A stretch of DNA of 64,000 nucleotides from an uncultured Pelagibacteraceae bacterium (GTDB taxonomy: Bacteria; Pseudomonadota; Alphaproteobacteria; Pelagibacterales; Pelagibacteraceae), in the NCBI GenBank assembly GCA_902614125.1, contig CACMJW010000003.1:1-64000 (forward strand), read 5' to 3'. A program made the position numbers and the translations under genes. The notes beneath the pieces were generated by a model. It searched no databases. It was given only the letters and a program-made list of their open reading frames with translations, and was not told the DNA's origin. Below are positions 48,709 through 57,518 of the stretch, piece by piece. Within the stretch, counting starts at the first letter, position 1. Every line of letters starts with the position of its first letter.

Positions 48709-50019
48709 TTAAGCTACAACGAAACTAATTAAACTTAAAACCGCAATAACCCATATTGCAGGAGAAGTATCAGAAGCTTTTCCTGTAAATAATCTTATTA
48801 ATGCATAAGATACAAATGCTAGGGCAATACCATTGCTGATACTATAAGTTAATGGCATCGTTATCATTGCAAGTATTGCTGGGGCTGACTCACCTATATC
48901 ATTCCACTCAATATCTGTAATGTTTCTTACAAAAAGAACTGAAACAAATAATAGAGCTGCACCATCAATTTGTTTTGGTAAACTAGTTGCCAATGGTGCA
49001 AAAAATATGCAAGAAATAAAAAGAAGCCCTATAACTAAGGAAGTCATTCCTGTTTTCCCACCTGCCTTTACACCAGCACCAGACTCAACATAACTAGTAA
49101 CAGTAGTGGTTCCCATCATTGCACCTGCAACAGTACTTACGCTATCTGATAGCATTGCTTTATTTATATCCTGAACTTTACCTTTTTTATCAACTTTGCC
49201 AGCAACATTAGCAACCGAAGTTAATGTTCCTGCAGTATCGAAAAAATCGATAAAAAGTAACGTAAAGATTACCGTCGACATTCCTGCTGTCATAGCCGCA
49301 GATAAGTCAAATTCAAAAAGGTATGTCATAGGAGGTGGAGCACTTGCAATACCATTAAATTTTGCAAGACCAGTTGCCCATGAAATTATACTGAACGCTA
49401 AAATACCAATAATAATATTTCCTTTTACATTCATTTTTTCAAGCACCACAATTACAATAAAAGTTGCACAACCTAATAAAACTAATGGATTACTTAAGTC
49501 TCCAAGTTTTACTAAAGTTACAGGATCGTCAACAACAACTTCCATAATTTGTAATCCAATGATCGCTAAAAATAATCCTATACCTGCTCCAATACCTAAC
49601 TTTAGGCTTCTTGGGATTGAGTTAATTAACCAAGCTCTAATTGGTGTGAGAGATATAATTAAAAACAGTACACCCGCAACAAGTACAGCACCTAAGGCCT
49701 CCTGCGGCGTGTATCCCATACCTGCACAAACTCCAAATGCAACAAAAGCATTAATTCCCATTCCCGGTGCTAATCCGATAGGCCATGTTTTTCCATAAAA
49801 TGCCATTATAAAACATGCAAGCGCGGTTGCTAAAATTGTTGCCGTGTAAACTGCCCCAAAATCAAAAAATCCTTTTTCAGGTCCAGCAAATTCACCTGAA
49901 AGTATAAATGGATTTAAAAACATAATGTAAGCCATAGTTAAAAATGTTGTTACACCGGCTATGACTTCAGTACGAAAGTCTGTTTTATGTTTTTTATAAT
50001 TAAAATAATTATCTAACAT
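48709..50019 (-). CDS. NCS2/AzgA-type purine nucleobase permease
   Basis: A 436-residue membrane transporter with about 12-14 helices. LTMAYIMFLNPFIL near the start, GLAPGMGINAFVAFGVC and SYVESGAGVKAGGKTGMTSLVIGLLF are diagnostic of the AzgA branch for adenine, guanine or hypoxanthine. The leader has a strong Shine-Dalgarno TAGGAGG and a TATAAT -10. Its partner is probably the convergent phosphoribosyltransferase. Confidence 0.92.
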   Translation of the reverse strand: MLDNYFNYKKHKTDFRTEVIAGVTTFLTMAYIMFLNPFILSGEFAGPEKGFFDFGAVYTATILATALACFIMAFYGKTWPIGLAPGMGINAFVAFGVCAGMGYTPQEALGAVLVAGVLFLIISLTPIRAWLINSIPRSLKLGIGAGIGLFLAIIGLQIMEVVVDDPVTLVKLGDLSNPLVLLGCATFIVIVVLEKMNVKGNIIIGILAFSIISWATGLAKFNGIASAPPPMTYLFEFDLSAAMTAGMSTVIFTLLFIDFFDTAGTLTSVANVAGKVDKKGKVQDINKAMLSDSVSTVAGAMMGTTTVTSYVESGAGVKAGGKTGMTSLVIGLLFISCIFFAPLATSLPKQIDGAALLFVSVLFVRNITDIEWNDIGESAPAILAMITMPLTYSISNGIALAFVSYALIRLFTGKASDTSPAIWVIAVLSLISFVVA

Positions 50020-50044
50020 TCGTTCCTCCTAAAGAACTATCTTT

Positions 50045-50050
50045 ATTATA
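50045..50050 (-). promoter_or_regulatory. -10 element of the purine permease gene
   Basis: Perfect TATAAT on the minus strand, 26 bases upstream of the ATG; a clear -35 is not visible. The predicted start leaves a leader of about 18 bases carrying the TAGGAGG ribosome-binding site. Confidence 0.45.
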
Positions 50051-50132
50051 TTCTTAATTGAAATTCGCGATTTTAGATTGAATTATTAACATTTTTCAAC
50101 TGTGGGGTTTAAATTTGCCTTATTTTGGTGGT

Positions 50133-50138
50133 TATAAT
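50133..50138 (+). promoter_or_regulatory. -10 element of the small lipoprotein gene
   Basis: Perfect TATAAT about 16 bases before the ATG at 50155, preceded by no good -35 at normal spacing. The transcript would have a very short leader without a Shine-Dalgarno. Confidence 0.45.
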
Positions 50139-50154
50139 TTATCATAACATGTTC

Positions 50155-50457
50155 ATGAAAATAAAATTTATTTTAATCTCTATGTTCTCTTTAATTCTCC
50201 TATCTGGTTGTCAAACAATCAAAAATAAATCAGATGAAGTTGCAGAAAAAGAGAATGAGAAATATGGACAATTCGTAGGCAAACAAGTTAGTGAATTAAA
50301 AATGGAGCTTGGAGCACCTACAGAGGATTTTGTTAATGAACTTGGGAATGAAACTTTAGTTTATAAAACTAAAAAATATGGCTTACCTTGTGACAGAAAG
50401 TTCGAGATTAATTCTACAGGTACAATTATAGGATTTAATTCAAGCGGTTGTTTTTAA
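50155..50457 (+). CDS. Small lipoprotein, BamE/SmpA-like possibility
   Basis: A 100-residue lipoprotein beginning MKIKFILISM with lipobox LLSGC (Cys19). The mature part, with GKQVSELKMELGAPTEDFVNELGNETLVYKTKKYG, resembles the short two-helix plus sheet module of the BamE/SmpA or OmlA type, but I would not assert it. It also has two C-terminal cysteines (LPCDRKF and SSGCF) that could form a disulfide. The frame is open for ten more codons upstream, but the TATAAT and the signal peptide favour 50155; an ATG at 50149 is an alternative. Confidence 0.75.
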   Translation: MKIKFILISMFSLILLSGCQTIKNKSDEVAEKENEKYGQFVGKQVSELKMELGAPTEDFVNELGNETLVYKTKKYGLPCDRKFEINSTGTIIGFNSSGCF

Positions 50458-50460
50458 ACC

Positions 50461-50479
50461 TGTGGGGCTTAACCCCACA
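50461..50479. terminator. Hairpin between the small lipoprotein and hsp20 genes
   Basis: A perfect 7-bp GC-rich stem, TGTGGGG (50461-50467) and CCCCACA (50473-50479), with a 5-base loop, lies 4 bases after the lipoprotein stop and 14 bases from the hsp20 stop. GC-rich stems are rare in this sequence. T-runs are short on both sides, so it is a probable bidirectional terminator. Confidence 0.65.
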
Positions 50480-50492
50480 AGCAAGGTTTTAC

Positions 50493-50939
50493 TTATTTGA
50501 TTTCAATAAGTTTTCTTTTTTTATGCTCTGGTATTATTCTTTCACAAGCAATAGTTAAAAGACCATCTTTTAGTTGAGCGCCATTTACTTTTACATCATC
50601 AGCTATTGTAAATGATCTCGCAAAATGTCTTTGAGATATGCCTTTGTGAATTATTTCACCATCATCGTTTTTATTTTCTGACTTATCAACTTGTTTTGTT
50701 CTTACAGTTAATAAATTATCTTCAAATTCAACTTCAACATCATTTTTACTGAAGCCAGCAAGCGCAACCTCTATAGAGTATTTGTCTTGTCCAGTTCTTC
50801 TGATGTTGTATGGCGGATAGTTTGATTGCATACTCAAACCTCCATTTCCTAGCATATTTTCGAATTGGTCAAACATATCGTCGAAACCAATAGAAAACGG
50901 CCTTAATGAATTGAAGATAGATAGATCCTTACTTGTCAT
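50493..50939 (-). CDS. Small heat-shock protein, Hsp20/IbpA type
   Basis: A 148-residue alpha-crystallin chaperone that holds unfolding proteins. The start MTSKDLSIFNSLRPFSIGFDDMFD is typical of IbpA relatives; the crystallin core runs from PPYNIRRTGQDKYSIEVALAGF to LKDGLLTIACERIIPEHKK (the L-x-[IV] tail motif follows as IEI). The ATG at 50939 has an ideal AAAGGAGG ribosome-binding site 5 bases away; the frame is open 12 codons further upstream but without such a site. High expression is likely. Confidence 0.93.
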   Translation of the reverse strand: MTSKDLSIFNSLRPFSIGFDDMFDQFENMLGNGGLSMQSNYPPYNIRRTGQDKYSIEVALAGFSKNDVEVEFEDNLLTVRTKQVDKSENKNDDGEIIHKGISQRHFARSFTIADDVKVNGAQLKDGLLTIACERIIPEHKKRKLIEIK

Positions 50940-51034
50940 AATTTCCTCCTTTGTTAAGCAAGTATATTTTTGCAAGCCCCATTAGGCGACTTACAAATTA
51001 CATATAGGAATGAAGTTTGTTTTTTCAAGATTGA

Positions 51035-53110
51035 TTAAATTTTATCAGTAATTTTTAATATAAAAGAATAATCTAGTGCAATTTCTTCAATAGCACCATC
51101 TCTTCCAGACTTGCCACCGTGCCCAGCATTCATTTCAGTTTTTAATAGCAGTAGATTATTATCTGTTTTGAGTTCTCTAAGCTTGGCAGTAAATTTTGCA
51201 GGTTCATCGAAGAGAACTCTGTTATCACTTAAACTTGTCGTAATTAATATATCCGGATAATCCATTTTTTTTATATTGTTATAAGGTGCATAAGAATAAA
51301 TATAATCGAAATGCTCTTTGTTTTCCTTAGCATTTCCGAATTCATCAAATTCTCCTACAGTAAGAGGAAGTGAATGATCTAAATTTGTTGTTAATGAGTC
51401 TACAAATGGAACAGCCATAATGATACCTTTAAATAATTCCGGATTTTTATTAACAACTGCCCCCATCAATAAACCACCTGCAGAACCACCCATTCCAATT
51501 ATTTTTCCCTTAGATGTATATTTTTTTTCAATAAGAAATTTTGCAACCGCAATATAATCCTCAAAAGTATTTTTTTTATTAAGAAGTTTTCCCTCCTTCC
51601 ACCATTTCATTCCTTTTTCCATTCCCCCTCTTATATGTGTAGTGACCCATATTATATCTCGATCAATTAAGCTTAATCTCGTTGAAGAAAAGTTTGGTGT
51701 CATTGAACTTCCATAGGACCCATAGCCATACAATAGTAAATTAGCTGAGCCATTGACTGGTGTATTTTTATGCCTAGTTATTGTTAATGGAATTAATCTA
51801 TTGTCATGTGAAGAACACTCAAGCCGTTCCACTATGTAATCATCTGAATTGTGACCAGAGGGAATTTCCTGTTCTTTTAATAATTTTCTCTCTTTAGTCT
51901 TAAGATTATACAGATAAGTTCTTCCAGGTGTTTTTGGCGACGAATATGATAAGTGAACCTCGTCAGTATTCTTATCTTTTTGAGCTAAAGAGATACCAGG
52001 TACAATAACTTTTTCGTCAGAAAAAATAATCTCCTCTTCTTCGTTAGTTTTGGGGTCTCTAAGAATAAGTTTACTCAATGCATTTGAGGTTTCAGAACGT
52101 ATAATCCAATTTTTCAAAAATACTAAACCGCCTATTAAAACTTCATCTCTTGCTGGTATAAATACTTCCCAATTTTGATCTTCCAAACTTCTTGCTCTCT
52201 CAATTTTAAAATCCTCAGCATCTTTATTGGTGTGTTTATAAAAATTCTCATTCCAAGAATTTACGGAATAGATTATTCCTCTTTCCCTTTTTTGAATAAG
52301 TTTTGGTTTTGGTTCCTGCTCGTCCACTGCAAAATAATATTGTTCTGATGTATTATGATCAGAAGAGGTAATAAAAAAAAATTTTTCATCTGAACTAATA
52401 CCTAACCCAACTGTGAATGCTTCACTTTTTTCCTCAAAAATAAGCTCATCATCTAAAACACTACTACCCAATTTATGTCTAAATATTTTTCTTGGTCTAT
52501 GATGTTCATCAAGTTTTGAGTAAAAAATATACTTATCATCTAAACTGAAAGTGATGCTTCCACTTGTTTCCTGTATTTTTTCGGTGATTAATTTATTTGT
52601 TTCTATATCTCTTACATGAATTGTGTAATATTCAGATCCCTTCAAATCTAGAGAGTAAGCAAGGTATTTATCATTAAAACTAACTTCTAAATCTCCTAAA
52701 CCAAAATATTCGGTATTTAATTTTTCTTTTTCCTTATCGCCATTCCAAATTTCCTCTACTTCATTGGTATTAATTTTTTTTCTTAATTTAATTGAATAAT
52801 TCCCTTTTTCTGTTGTTTTGGTCCAATACTCATAGCGAACATCTTTAAAAGGCAAAGATTGGTCCTCTAATTTTATTCTTCCTTTGATTTCATCAAATAT
52901 TTTTTTTTGACTATCTTTAGTATTTTTCATTTGATATTCAAAATATGCATTTTCTTCCTCTAGATATTTTCTAACTTCAGGTAAAAGCTTTGAACTATCC
53001 TTGAGGACTTCTAAAATATTTTTTTGATGTATCCAGCTATAATTATCTTCCCAAGAGACATCGTGACAAGATTTTACTTCTAGTTTTTTTCGTAATTGTG
53101 GTATTTTCAT
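51035..53110 (-). CDS. ptrB: Oligopeptidase B (S9 family)
   Basis: Serine oligopeptidase of 691 residues that cleaves after basic residues in short peptides. It has an N-terminal seven-blade beta-propeller (about 70-400) and a C-terminal alpha/beta-hydrolase domain, with the nucleophile serine in GMGGSAGGLLMG near residue 526, and the Asp and His of the triad further on (SLSDNRV; NAGHGGKSGR). It lies 59 bases upstream of the hsp20 5' end on the same strand side and overlaps nothing functional at its start. Confidence 0.93.
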   Translation of the reverse strand: MKIPQLRKKLEVKSCHDVSWEDNYSWIHQKNILEVLKDSSKLLPEVRKYLEEENAYFEYQMKNTKDSQKKIFDEIKGRIKLEDQSLPFKDVRYEYWTKTTEKGNYSIKLRKKINTNEVEEIWNGDKEKEKLNTEYFGLGDLEVSFNDKYLAYSLDLKGSEYYTIHVRDIETNKLITEKIQETSGSITFSLDDKYIFYSKLDEHHRPRKIFRHKLGSSVLDDELIFEEKSEAFTVGLGISSDEKFFFITSSDHNTSEQYYFAVDEQEPKPKLIQKRERGIIYSVNSWNENFYKHTNKDAEDFKIERARSLEDQNWEVFIPARDEVLIGGLVFLKNWIIRSETSNALSKLILRDPKTNEEEEIIFSDEKVIVPGISLAQKDKNTDEVHLSYSSPKTPGRTYLYNLKTKERKLLKEQEIPSGHNSDDYIVERLECSSHDNRLIPLTITRHKNTPVNGSANLLLYGYGSYGSSMTPNFSSTRLSLIDRDIIWVTTHIRGGMEKGMKWWKEGKLLNKKNTFEDYIAVAKFLIEKKYTSKGKIIGMGGSAGGLLMGAVVNKNPELFKGIIMAVPFVDSLTTNLDHSLPLTVGEFDEFGNAKENKEHFDYIYSYAPYNNIKKMDYPDILITTSLSDNRVLFDEPAKFTAKLRELKTDNNLLLLKTEMNAGHGGKSGRDGAIEEIALDYSFILKITDKI

Positions 53111-53125
53111 TATGAAATTTATTAC

Positions 53126-53638
53126 ATGAATTATTTTATTTTAATACTTATTATTTTTATCGTTGTATATCTGTTCCTAAACTGGTTTGCCAAAACATCT
53201 TCAAAAAAAATTTCAAAGTATATTAGATTATTTATAATTTTTTTTTCAGTTCTTTTAGCATTTCTCATGTTTTATGCAGGAAGGTATATTTTCTCATTAC
53301 CATTTTTGTTGGCAATACTTCCTTTAATTAAAACAAAAGCTGGTATTACTTTGCTTCAATTAATTAGGATTTGGGGACTTTTGCGTGTTTTAAAAAGCTC
53401 TGGAAGATTTAATTTTAATAATTTTAATCAAGCCAACAATAATCAAACTATGAAAATTGATGAAGCATTTAAAATTTTAAATCTTGATATGAGTAAAAAA
53501 TATTCAAAAGAAGAAGTCATGAAATCTTACAAGAGTATTATGAAAAAAATTCATCCAGATGTAAGTCCTGAACTTTCAAGATTGGCATCTATTGTAAACG
53601 AAGCTAAGGATGTTGTGATAAAAAGTATAGATATTTAA
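53126..53638 (+). CDS. Membrane-anchored J-domain protein (TIM14/DjlC-like)
   Basis: A 170-residue protein with two N-terminal membrane helices (about residues 3-20 and 36-53), a further hydrophobic stretch, and a C-terminal J domain carrying HPD in MKKIHPDVSPEL. The J domain begins at KIDEAFKILNLD and lacks a G/F region, like TIM14/Pam18 proteins. It probably stimulates DnaK near the membrane. The ATG at 53126 is chosen because an in-frame ATG at 53096 overlaps ptrB and adds a tail ahead of the helix. Confidence 0.8.
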   Translation: MNYFILILIIFIVVYLFLNWFAKTSSKKISKYIRLFIIFFSVLLAFLMFYAGRYIFSLPFLLAILPLIKTKAGITLLQLIRIWGLLRVLKSSGRFNFNNFNQANNNQTMKIDEAFKILNLDMSKKYSKEEVMKSYKSIMKKIHPDVSPELSRLASIVNEAKDVVIKSIDI

Positions 53639-53675
53639 TCTTTACTAAAAAAATATTATCTATTAATTTATTATA

Positions 53676-54560
53676 ATGAGTAAGGTAAATGGCATATACG
53701 CTGCAACACTATCAGTAATAAATGATGACTTGTCCCTAAACATTAAAAAAACTATTAATCATGCAGAGAATGTAATGGAATTAGGGTGTCACGGTGTAGT
53801 TTTTTTTGGCAGTACAGGCCAGTCACAACTAATTTCTCTATCCGATAAGATACAAATGATCAATAATTTACCTGGCAGTCAACATAAAGAAAAATTTATA
53901 ATCGGCACTGGTTTAAATTCGCTAGGTGACACAATCAATTTGATGAGTATTTCGCTATCGAATAAATTAAACAAATTTTTAATAATGCCACCTGCTTATT
54001 ACAAGTATCAGGACGATGATGTTATAAATTTTTACTCAAAGATTATTGAAGCTTTACCTGAAAGTGAAATCATACTTTATAATTTTGAAAAATTATCTGG
54101 TTATGTTTTTAGTTTAGAATGTATTGAAAAATTAGTCTCTAAATTTCCAAAACAAATTATTGGTGTAAAAGATAGCTCATATAACCTGTATAAGAAACTA
54201 AAAATAGATAATTTTTCCATTATGCCTGGCTCTGAAATAAAACTGCTGGAGGGACTATCTATTGGTTGTTCTGGAATTATTACTGCAACTGCAAATGTTA
54301 CAGCTTCAATTGCAAGAAATGTTTATGATGATTTTATAAACAAAAGAGATCAAACACAAAATCAAAAGTTATGTGAAGTAAGAAGTACGTTTGATAAATT
54401 TAATTTAATTTCAGGATTACATACCTTTTTAAAGAGTAAAGATAATAATTTTAAAAATTTATTACCACCTCTTCACTTACTACCCAAAGATCAAGAGCAT
54501 GAATTAAAAACTTTATTAAAAAATTTAAATTTTGATATTGAAATACCAAGAGCTGCATAA
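53676..54560 (+). CDS. DapA/NAL family aldolase
   Basis: A 294-residue TIM-barrel Schiff-base aldolase. FFGSTGQSQLISL replaces the usual GTTGE motif; the conserved tyrosine is in ILYNFEKLSG and the Schiff-base lysine in IGVKDSSYN near residue 165. The family includes dihydrodipicolinate synthase, N-acetylneuraminate lyase and keto-deoxy sugar aldolases. The altered glycine motif and lack of a lysine-pathway neighbour suggest it is not the housekeeping DapA. Its TAA shares one base with the cfa ATG. Confidence 0.85.
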   Translation: MSKVNGIYAATLSVINDDLSLNIKKTINHAENVMELGCHGVVFFGSTGQSQLISLSDKIQMINNLPGSQHKEKFIIGTGLNSLGDTINLMSISLSNKLNKFLIMPPAYYKYQDDDVINFYSKIIEALPESEIILYNFEKLSGYVFSLECIEKLVSKFPKQIIGVKDSSYNLYKKLKIDNFSIMPGSEIKLLEGLSIGCSGIITATANVTASIARNVYDDFINKRDQTQNQKLCEVRSTFDKFNLISGLHTFLKSKDNNFKNLLPPLHLLPKDQEHELKTLLKNLNFDIEIPRAA

Positions 54561-55747
54561 TGAATTTAGCTAATTTTTTAAATAAAATATTTACTCAGGA
54601 TGGATTTATACTAATTGATTATAATTCAAAAAAATATCAAATAGGCAAACCTGTTAAAGAAAAACCTATAAACTTAAGAATATTAGATAAATCTTTACAT
54701 TACAAATTAATGTTTTATCCAGATTTATATTTAGGAGAGGCTTATACAGACGGATCTTTGATAATAGAGAATGGAACACTTACTGAGTTTTTAGAAATAG
54801 CATTTAAAAATATAGGGAGAAGTGAAATAAGCACATATAGCAAGATACTTAAAAAAATTAGAGGAACCTATAGATACCTTACTAGTTATAATCAAATCAC
54901 AAAATCAAAAAAAAATGTCAGTCACCATTATGATATATCTGAAAAACTTTATGATCTTTTTTTAGATGAAAAAAGACAATATTCATGTGCTTACTTCAAA
55001 GATGACAATAATACCTTAGATGAAGCTCAAAATAATAAAATTGATCATATAATAAAAAAATTAAATATAAAACCAAATCAAAAAATATTGGATATAGGAT
55101 CAGGCTGGGGCTCTCTTGCAATCGACATTGCAAAGAAAACAAGTGCTCATGTGGTTGGAATAACACTTTCAGAAAATCAGTTAGAATACAGTAAAAAAAA
55201 AGTTAAAGAATTAAATTTAGGCAATCAAGTAGATTTTAAACTTATTGATTATAGAGAAATAAATGAAAAGTTTGATCGAATTGTAAGTGTTGGAATGTTC
55301 GAGCACGTAGGAAGGAAATATTATCAAAAGTTCTTTAATCAAGTTGCAAAATTGCTTAATGAGGATGGAGCAGCTTTAATCCATACAATTGGCTCAGTAA
55401 ACAGCCCAAGAGACCCACAGCCATGGATAAATAAGTATATATTTCCAGGGGGTTATACTCCAAGCTTGAGCGAGGTCGCTGGCCCTATTGAAAATTCCGG
55501 TTTGATTCTAACAGATTTGGAGGTTTTAAGAATGCATTACGCTCACACCCTCAGACATTGGAAAGAAAGATTTTTATTAAAAAAAGATCAAGTTTTAGAA
55601 ATGTTTGATGAAAGGTTCATGAGGATGTGGGAATTTTATCTCGCAAGTTGTGAAATGGCTTTTAAATGGGGAGATCAGGTTGTATTTCAGTTACAATTAT
55701 CAAAAAAATTAACTTCAGTTCCAAATACTAGAGACTATATTTATTAA
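54560..55747 (+). CDS. cfa: Cyclopropane-fatty-acyl-phospholipid synthase family
   Basis: SAM-dependent methyltransferase of 395 residues that methylenates double bonds in membrane lipids. The N-terminal lipid-binding part (about 1-110) is followed by VSHHYDISEKLYDLFLDEKRQYSCAYF and the SAM motif ILDIGSGWGSLAID near residue 176, then SVGMFEHVG and HTIGS. All key family elements are present. It shares one base with the aldolase gene upstream. Confidence 0.93.
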   Translation: MNLANFLNKIFTQDGFILIDYNSKKYQIGKPVKEKPINLRILDKSLHYKLMFYPDLYLGEAYTDGSLIIENGTLTEFLEIAFKNIGRSEISTYSKILKKIRGTYRYLTSYNQITKSKKNVSHHYDISEKLYDLFLDEKRQYSCAYFKDDNNTLDEAQNNKIDHIIKKLNIKPNQKILDIGSGWGSLAIDIAKKTSAHVVGITLSENQLEYSKKKVKELNLGNQVDFKLIDYREINEKFDRIVSVGMFEHVGRKYYQKFFNQVAKLLNEDGAALIHTIGSVNSPRDPQPWINKYIFPGGYTPSLSEVAGPIENSGLILTDLEVLRMHYAHTLRHWKERFLLKKDQVLEMFDERFMRMWEFYLASCEMAFKWGDQVVFQLQLSKKLTSVPNTRDYIY

Positions 55748-55779
55748 ATTATTACTGATAGATCTTTAAGTTCGTCTCA

Positions 55780-56976
55780 ATGAAGAAAAAAAAAAATCGA
55801 AAAAAAAAATCAAAAAAAAGAAAAGTCATTAAATTAAAAAAAAATACTAGATTTTCTAAGTTAAATAGAAAAATAAAAAAAAGAAGAACAAGAGTTATAC
55901 GTAAAAAAATTAAAAATAGACAAAAAAGAAAAATTAAACAAAAAAGGATTAGAATTCTCCCACAACAAAAATCAGAAAGTTTAATTCTTAAAACAATAAG
56001 AATTCAAGAGACTATAAAATCAAAATTTACATTTAAGTTTAATATCAATTTTTTAGCTATTGATAGAGTTATAGCTAAATTTTTTCAGAAAATAGACCAA
56101 AAAATAATTGAATATAGAGAAATCAGAGCAGACGAGAAAAGAAGAATTAAATTAGAAAAATTAGAAATAGCTCAACAGCAAAAAATACTTTTACAAAAGC
56201 AAAAAAAGGAAGATGAGGAAAATAAATTAAAGCTGAAACAAAAAGAATTAAAAGAGGAGGAAAGACTAGAAAAAGAGAGGGCAAAAGATATAAAAATTTT
56301 TTTAAGGAAAGAACAGGCGTTAATTAGAAAAGAACAAGCTGAAAGACAGAAAAAATTCTTACAAGAAATAAAATTAGAACAACAAATAGAAAAGTTTAGA
56401 ATTAGAGAAATCAAAGAACTTGAAAAATTAGAAAAAGTTGCACTTAAAGAAAAGAGAGACGATTATTCAGGTTTACAAGAAAGAATAGAAAAACTTAAAA
56501 AGAAATATCAACAACTAAGGGATCAAAAAATTAGAGAGAGAGTTGAGGCTCTAGGCGTTGAAATCCAAGAAGGAGATGACAGAGAAACACTTTTAAAAAA
56601 AGAGAGAGAATACAATATTGCCAGACAAAAAATTGAATTGGCTCTTGAAAGCTTTTATAGAAGTGCAAATAGTTTAGTTTTCCAACTTAACAAAAGATAT
56701 ATCACAAAACATATGTCCATACTTAGGTGTATAGATAGAAGATTCGAAACAGGAGAAATATTTATAAAATGGGATGAAACAATCGATGATGAATGGTTAA
56801 TTTTAATTTATATTAAAGATAATTCTCCAGATAAAGGAATTATAATTGAAGATAAATCAAATGAGGAAAAAAATTTTTCTTTTGAATACAAACCTAGCGA
56901 AATTTTTAAAGCATCAGACATGATGGTGGACTCTTTAACACAATTAATCGCAAGAAAAAGATCTAAGAGAAACTAA
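55780..56976 (+). CDS. Lysine-rich coiled-coil protein of unknown function
   Basis: A 398-residue protein I cannot assign. Residues 1-62 are extremely basic (runs of K and R, hardly any acidic residue). A long predicted coiled coil follows (about 115-275), rich in E, K, Q and L. A compact domain of about 115 residues closes the protein (LALESFYRSANSLVFQLNKRYITKHMSILRCIDRRFETGEIFIKWDETIDDEWLILIYIK-like, shown only in short pieces). There is no signal peptide. A DNA- or RNA-binding tail with a dimerising rod is a guess. It follows cfa by 32 bases. Confidence 0.75.
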   Translation: MKKKKNRKKKSKKRKVIKLKKNTRFSKLNRKIKKRRTRVIRKKIKNRQKRKIKQKRIRILPQQKSESLILKTIRIQETIKSKFTFKFNINFLAIDRVIAKFFQKIDQKIIEYREIRADEKRRIKLEKLEIAQQQKILLQKQKKEDEENKLKLKQKELKEEERLEKERAKDIKIFLRKEQALIRKEQAERQKKFLQEIKLEQQIEKFRIREIKELEKLEKVALKEKRDDYSGLQERIEKLKKKYQQLRDQKIRERVEALGVEIQEGDDRETLLKKEREYNIARQKIELALESFYRSANSLVFQLNKRYITKHMSILRCIDRRFETGEIFIKWDETIDDEWLILIYIKDNSPDKGIIIEDKSNEEKNFSFEYKPSEIFKASDMMVDSLTQLIARKRSKRN

Positions 56977-57518
56977 ACTTGTAACTCTTTTATCAATTTT
57001 TTAATTAATTCAATGCTATCACCACTTTTAATTAGTGGATAAATTGATTTTGCCTTTTCTAAGTCAGTTATAGCTTTTTCATACTCCTTTAATGATAAAT
57101 AAATCTGAGCTCTTCCTGATAATGCTCCGAAATGTCTTGGCTCTAAACTTAAAACCTGTTCAATATCCTTTAAAGAAGCATCATAATTTCCCATTAAAAA
57201 TAGCAAAGTGGCTCTTTTATTCCAAGCTTCAGCCCAGTTGGGATCTTCAGTTATCACATCACTAAACAACTTTAGTGCTAGACGGTATTGATTGTTATTC
57301 ATTGAAAATGTGCCATTTTCTAGCTTATCAGTTAAATATTTACTTTTTGGGTGAGTAACCCAATTTCTCCAAATATTTTTCTCAATATACTCTGCAGCAT
57401 AAATATTTTCAGCCTTTTGCAACTCATCGAAAAGATTATTTAAATCTTTTGCATTTAATTTAAAAAAAGATATGGAAAGAATTAAAATAATAAAGAAAAT
57501 TTTTTTAATCACTAACAT
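56973..57518 (-). CDS. Tetratricopeptide repeat protein, exported
   Basis: A 181-residue protein with a signal peptide (MLVIKKIFFIILILSISFF, cleavage near Ala23). At least three TPR-like helix pairs follow from about residue 70 (PNWAEAWNKRATLLFLMGNYDASL; PRHFGALSGRAQIYLSLKEYEKAI). A periplasmic scaffold is likely. The ATG at 57518 is chosen for the signal peptide; its 5' end overlaps the regulator gene by 14 bases, and its stop shares CTAA with the coiled-coil gene. Confidence 0.82.
   Translation of the reverse strand: MLVIKKIFFIILILSISFFKLNAKDLNNLFDELQKAENIYAAEYIEKNIWRNWVTHPKSKYLTDKLENGTFSMNNNQYRLALKLFSDVITEDPNWAEAWNKRATLLFLMGNYDASLKDIEQVLSLEPRHFGALSGRAQIYLSLKEYEKAITDLEKAKSIYPLIKSGDSIELIKKLIKELQV

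Noticed and set aside
50940-51034. Heat-shock promoter or RNA thermometer before hsp20
   Set aside because: A CTTGCAAAA stretch recalls a sigma32 -35, but no CCCCAT-type -10 follows in the hsp20 direction, and I see no hairpin that hides the AAAGGAGG site.
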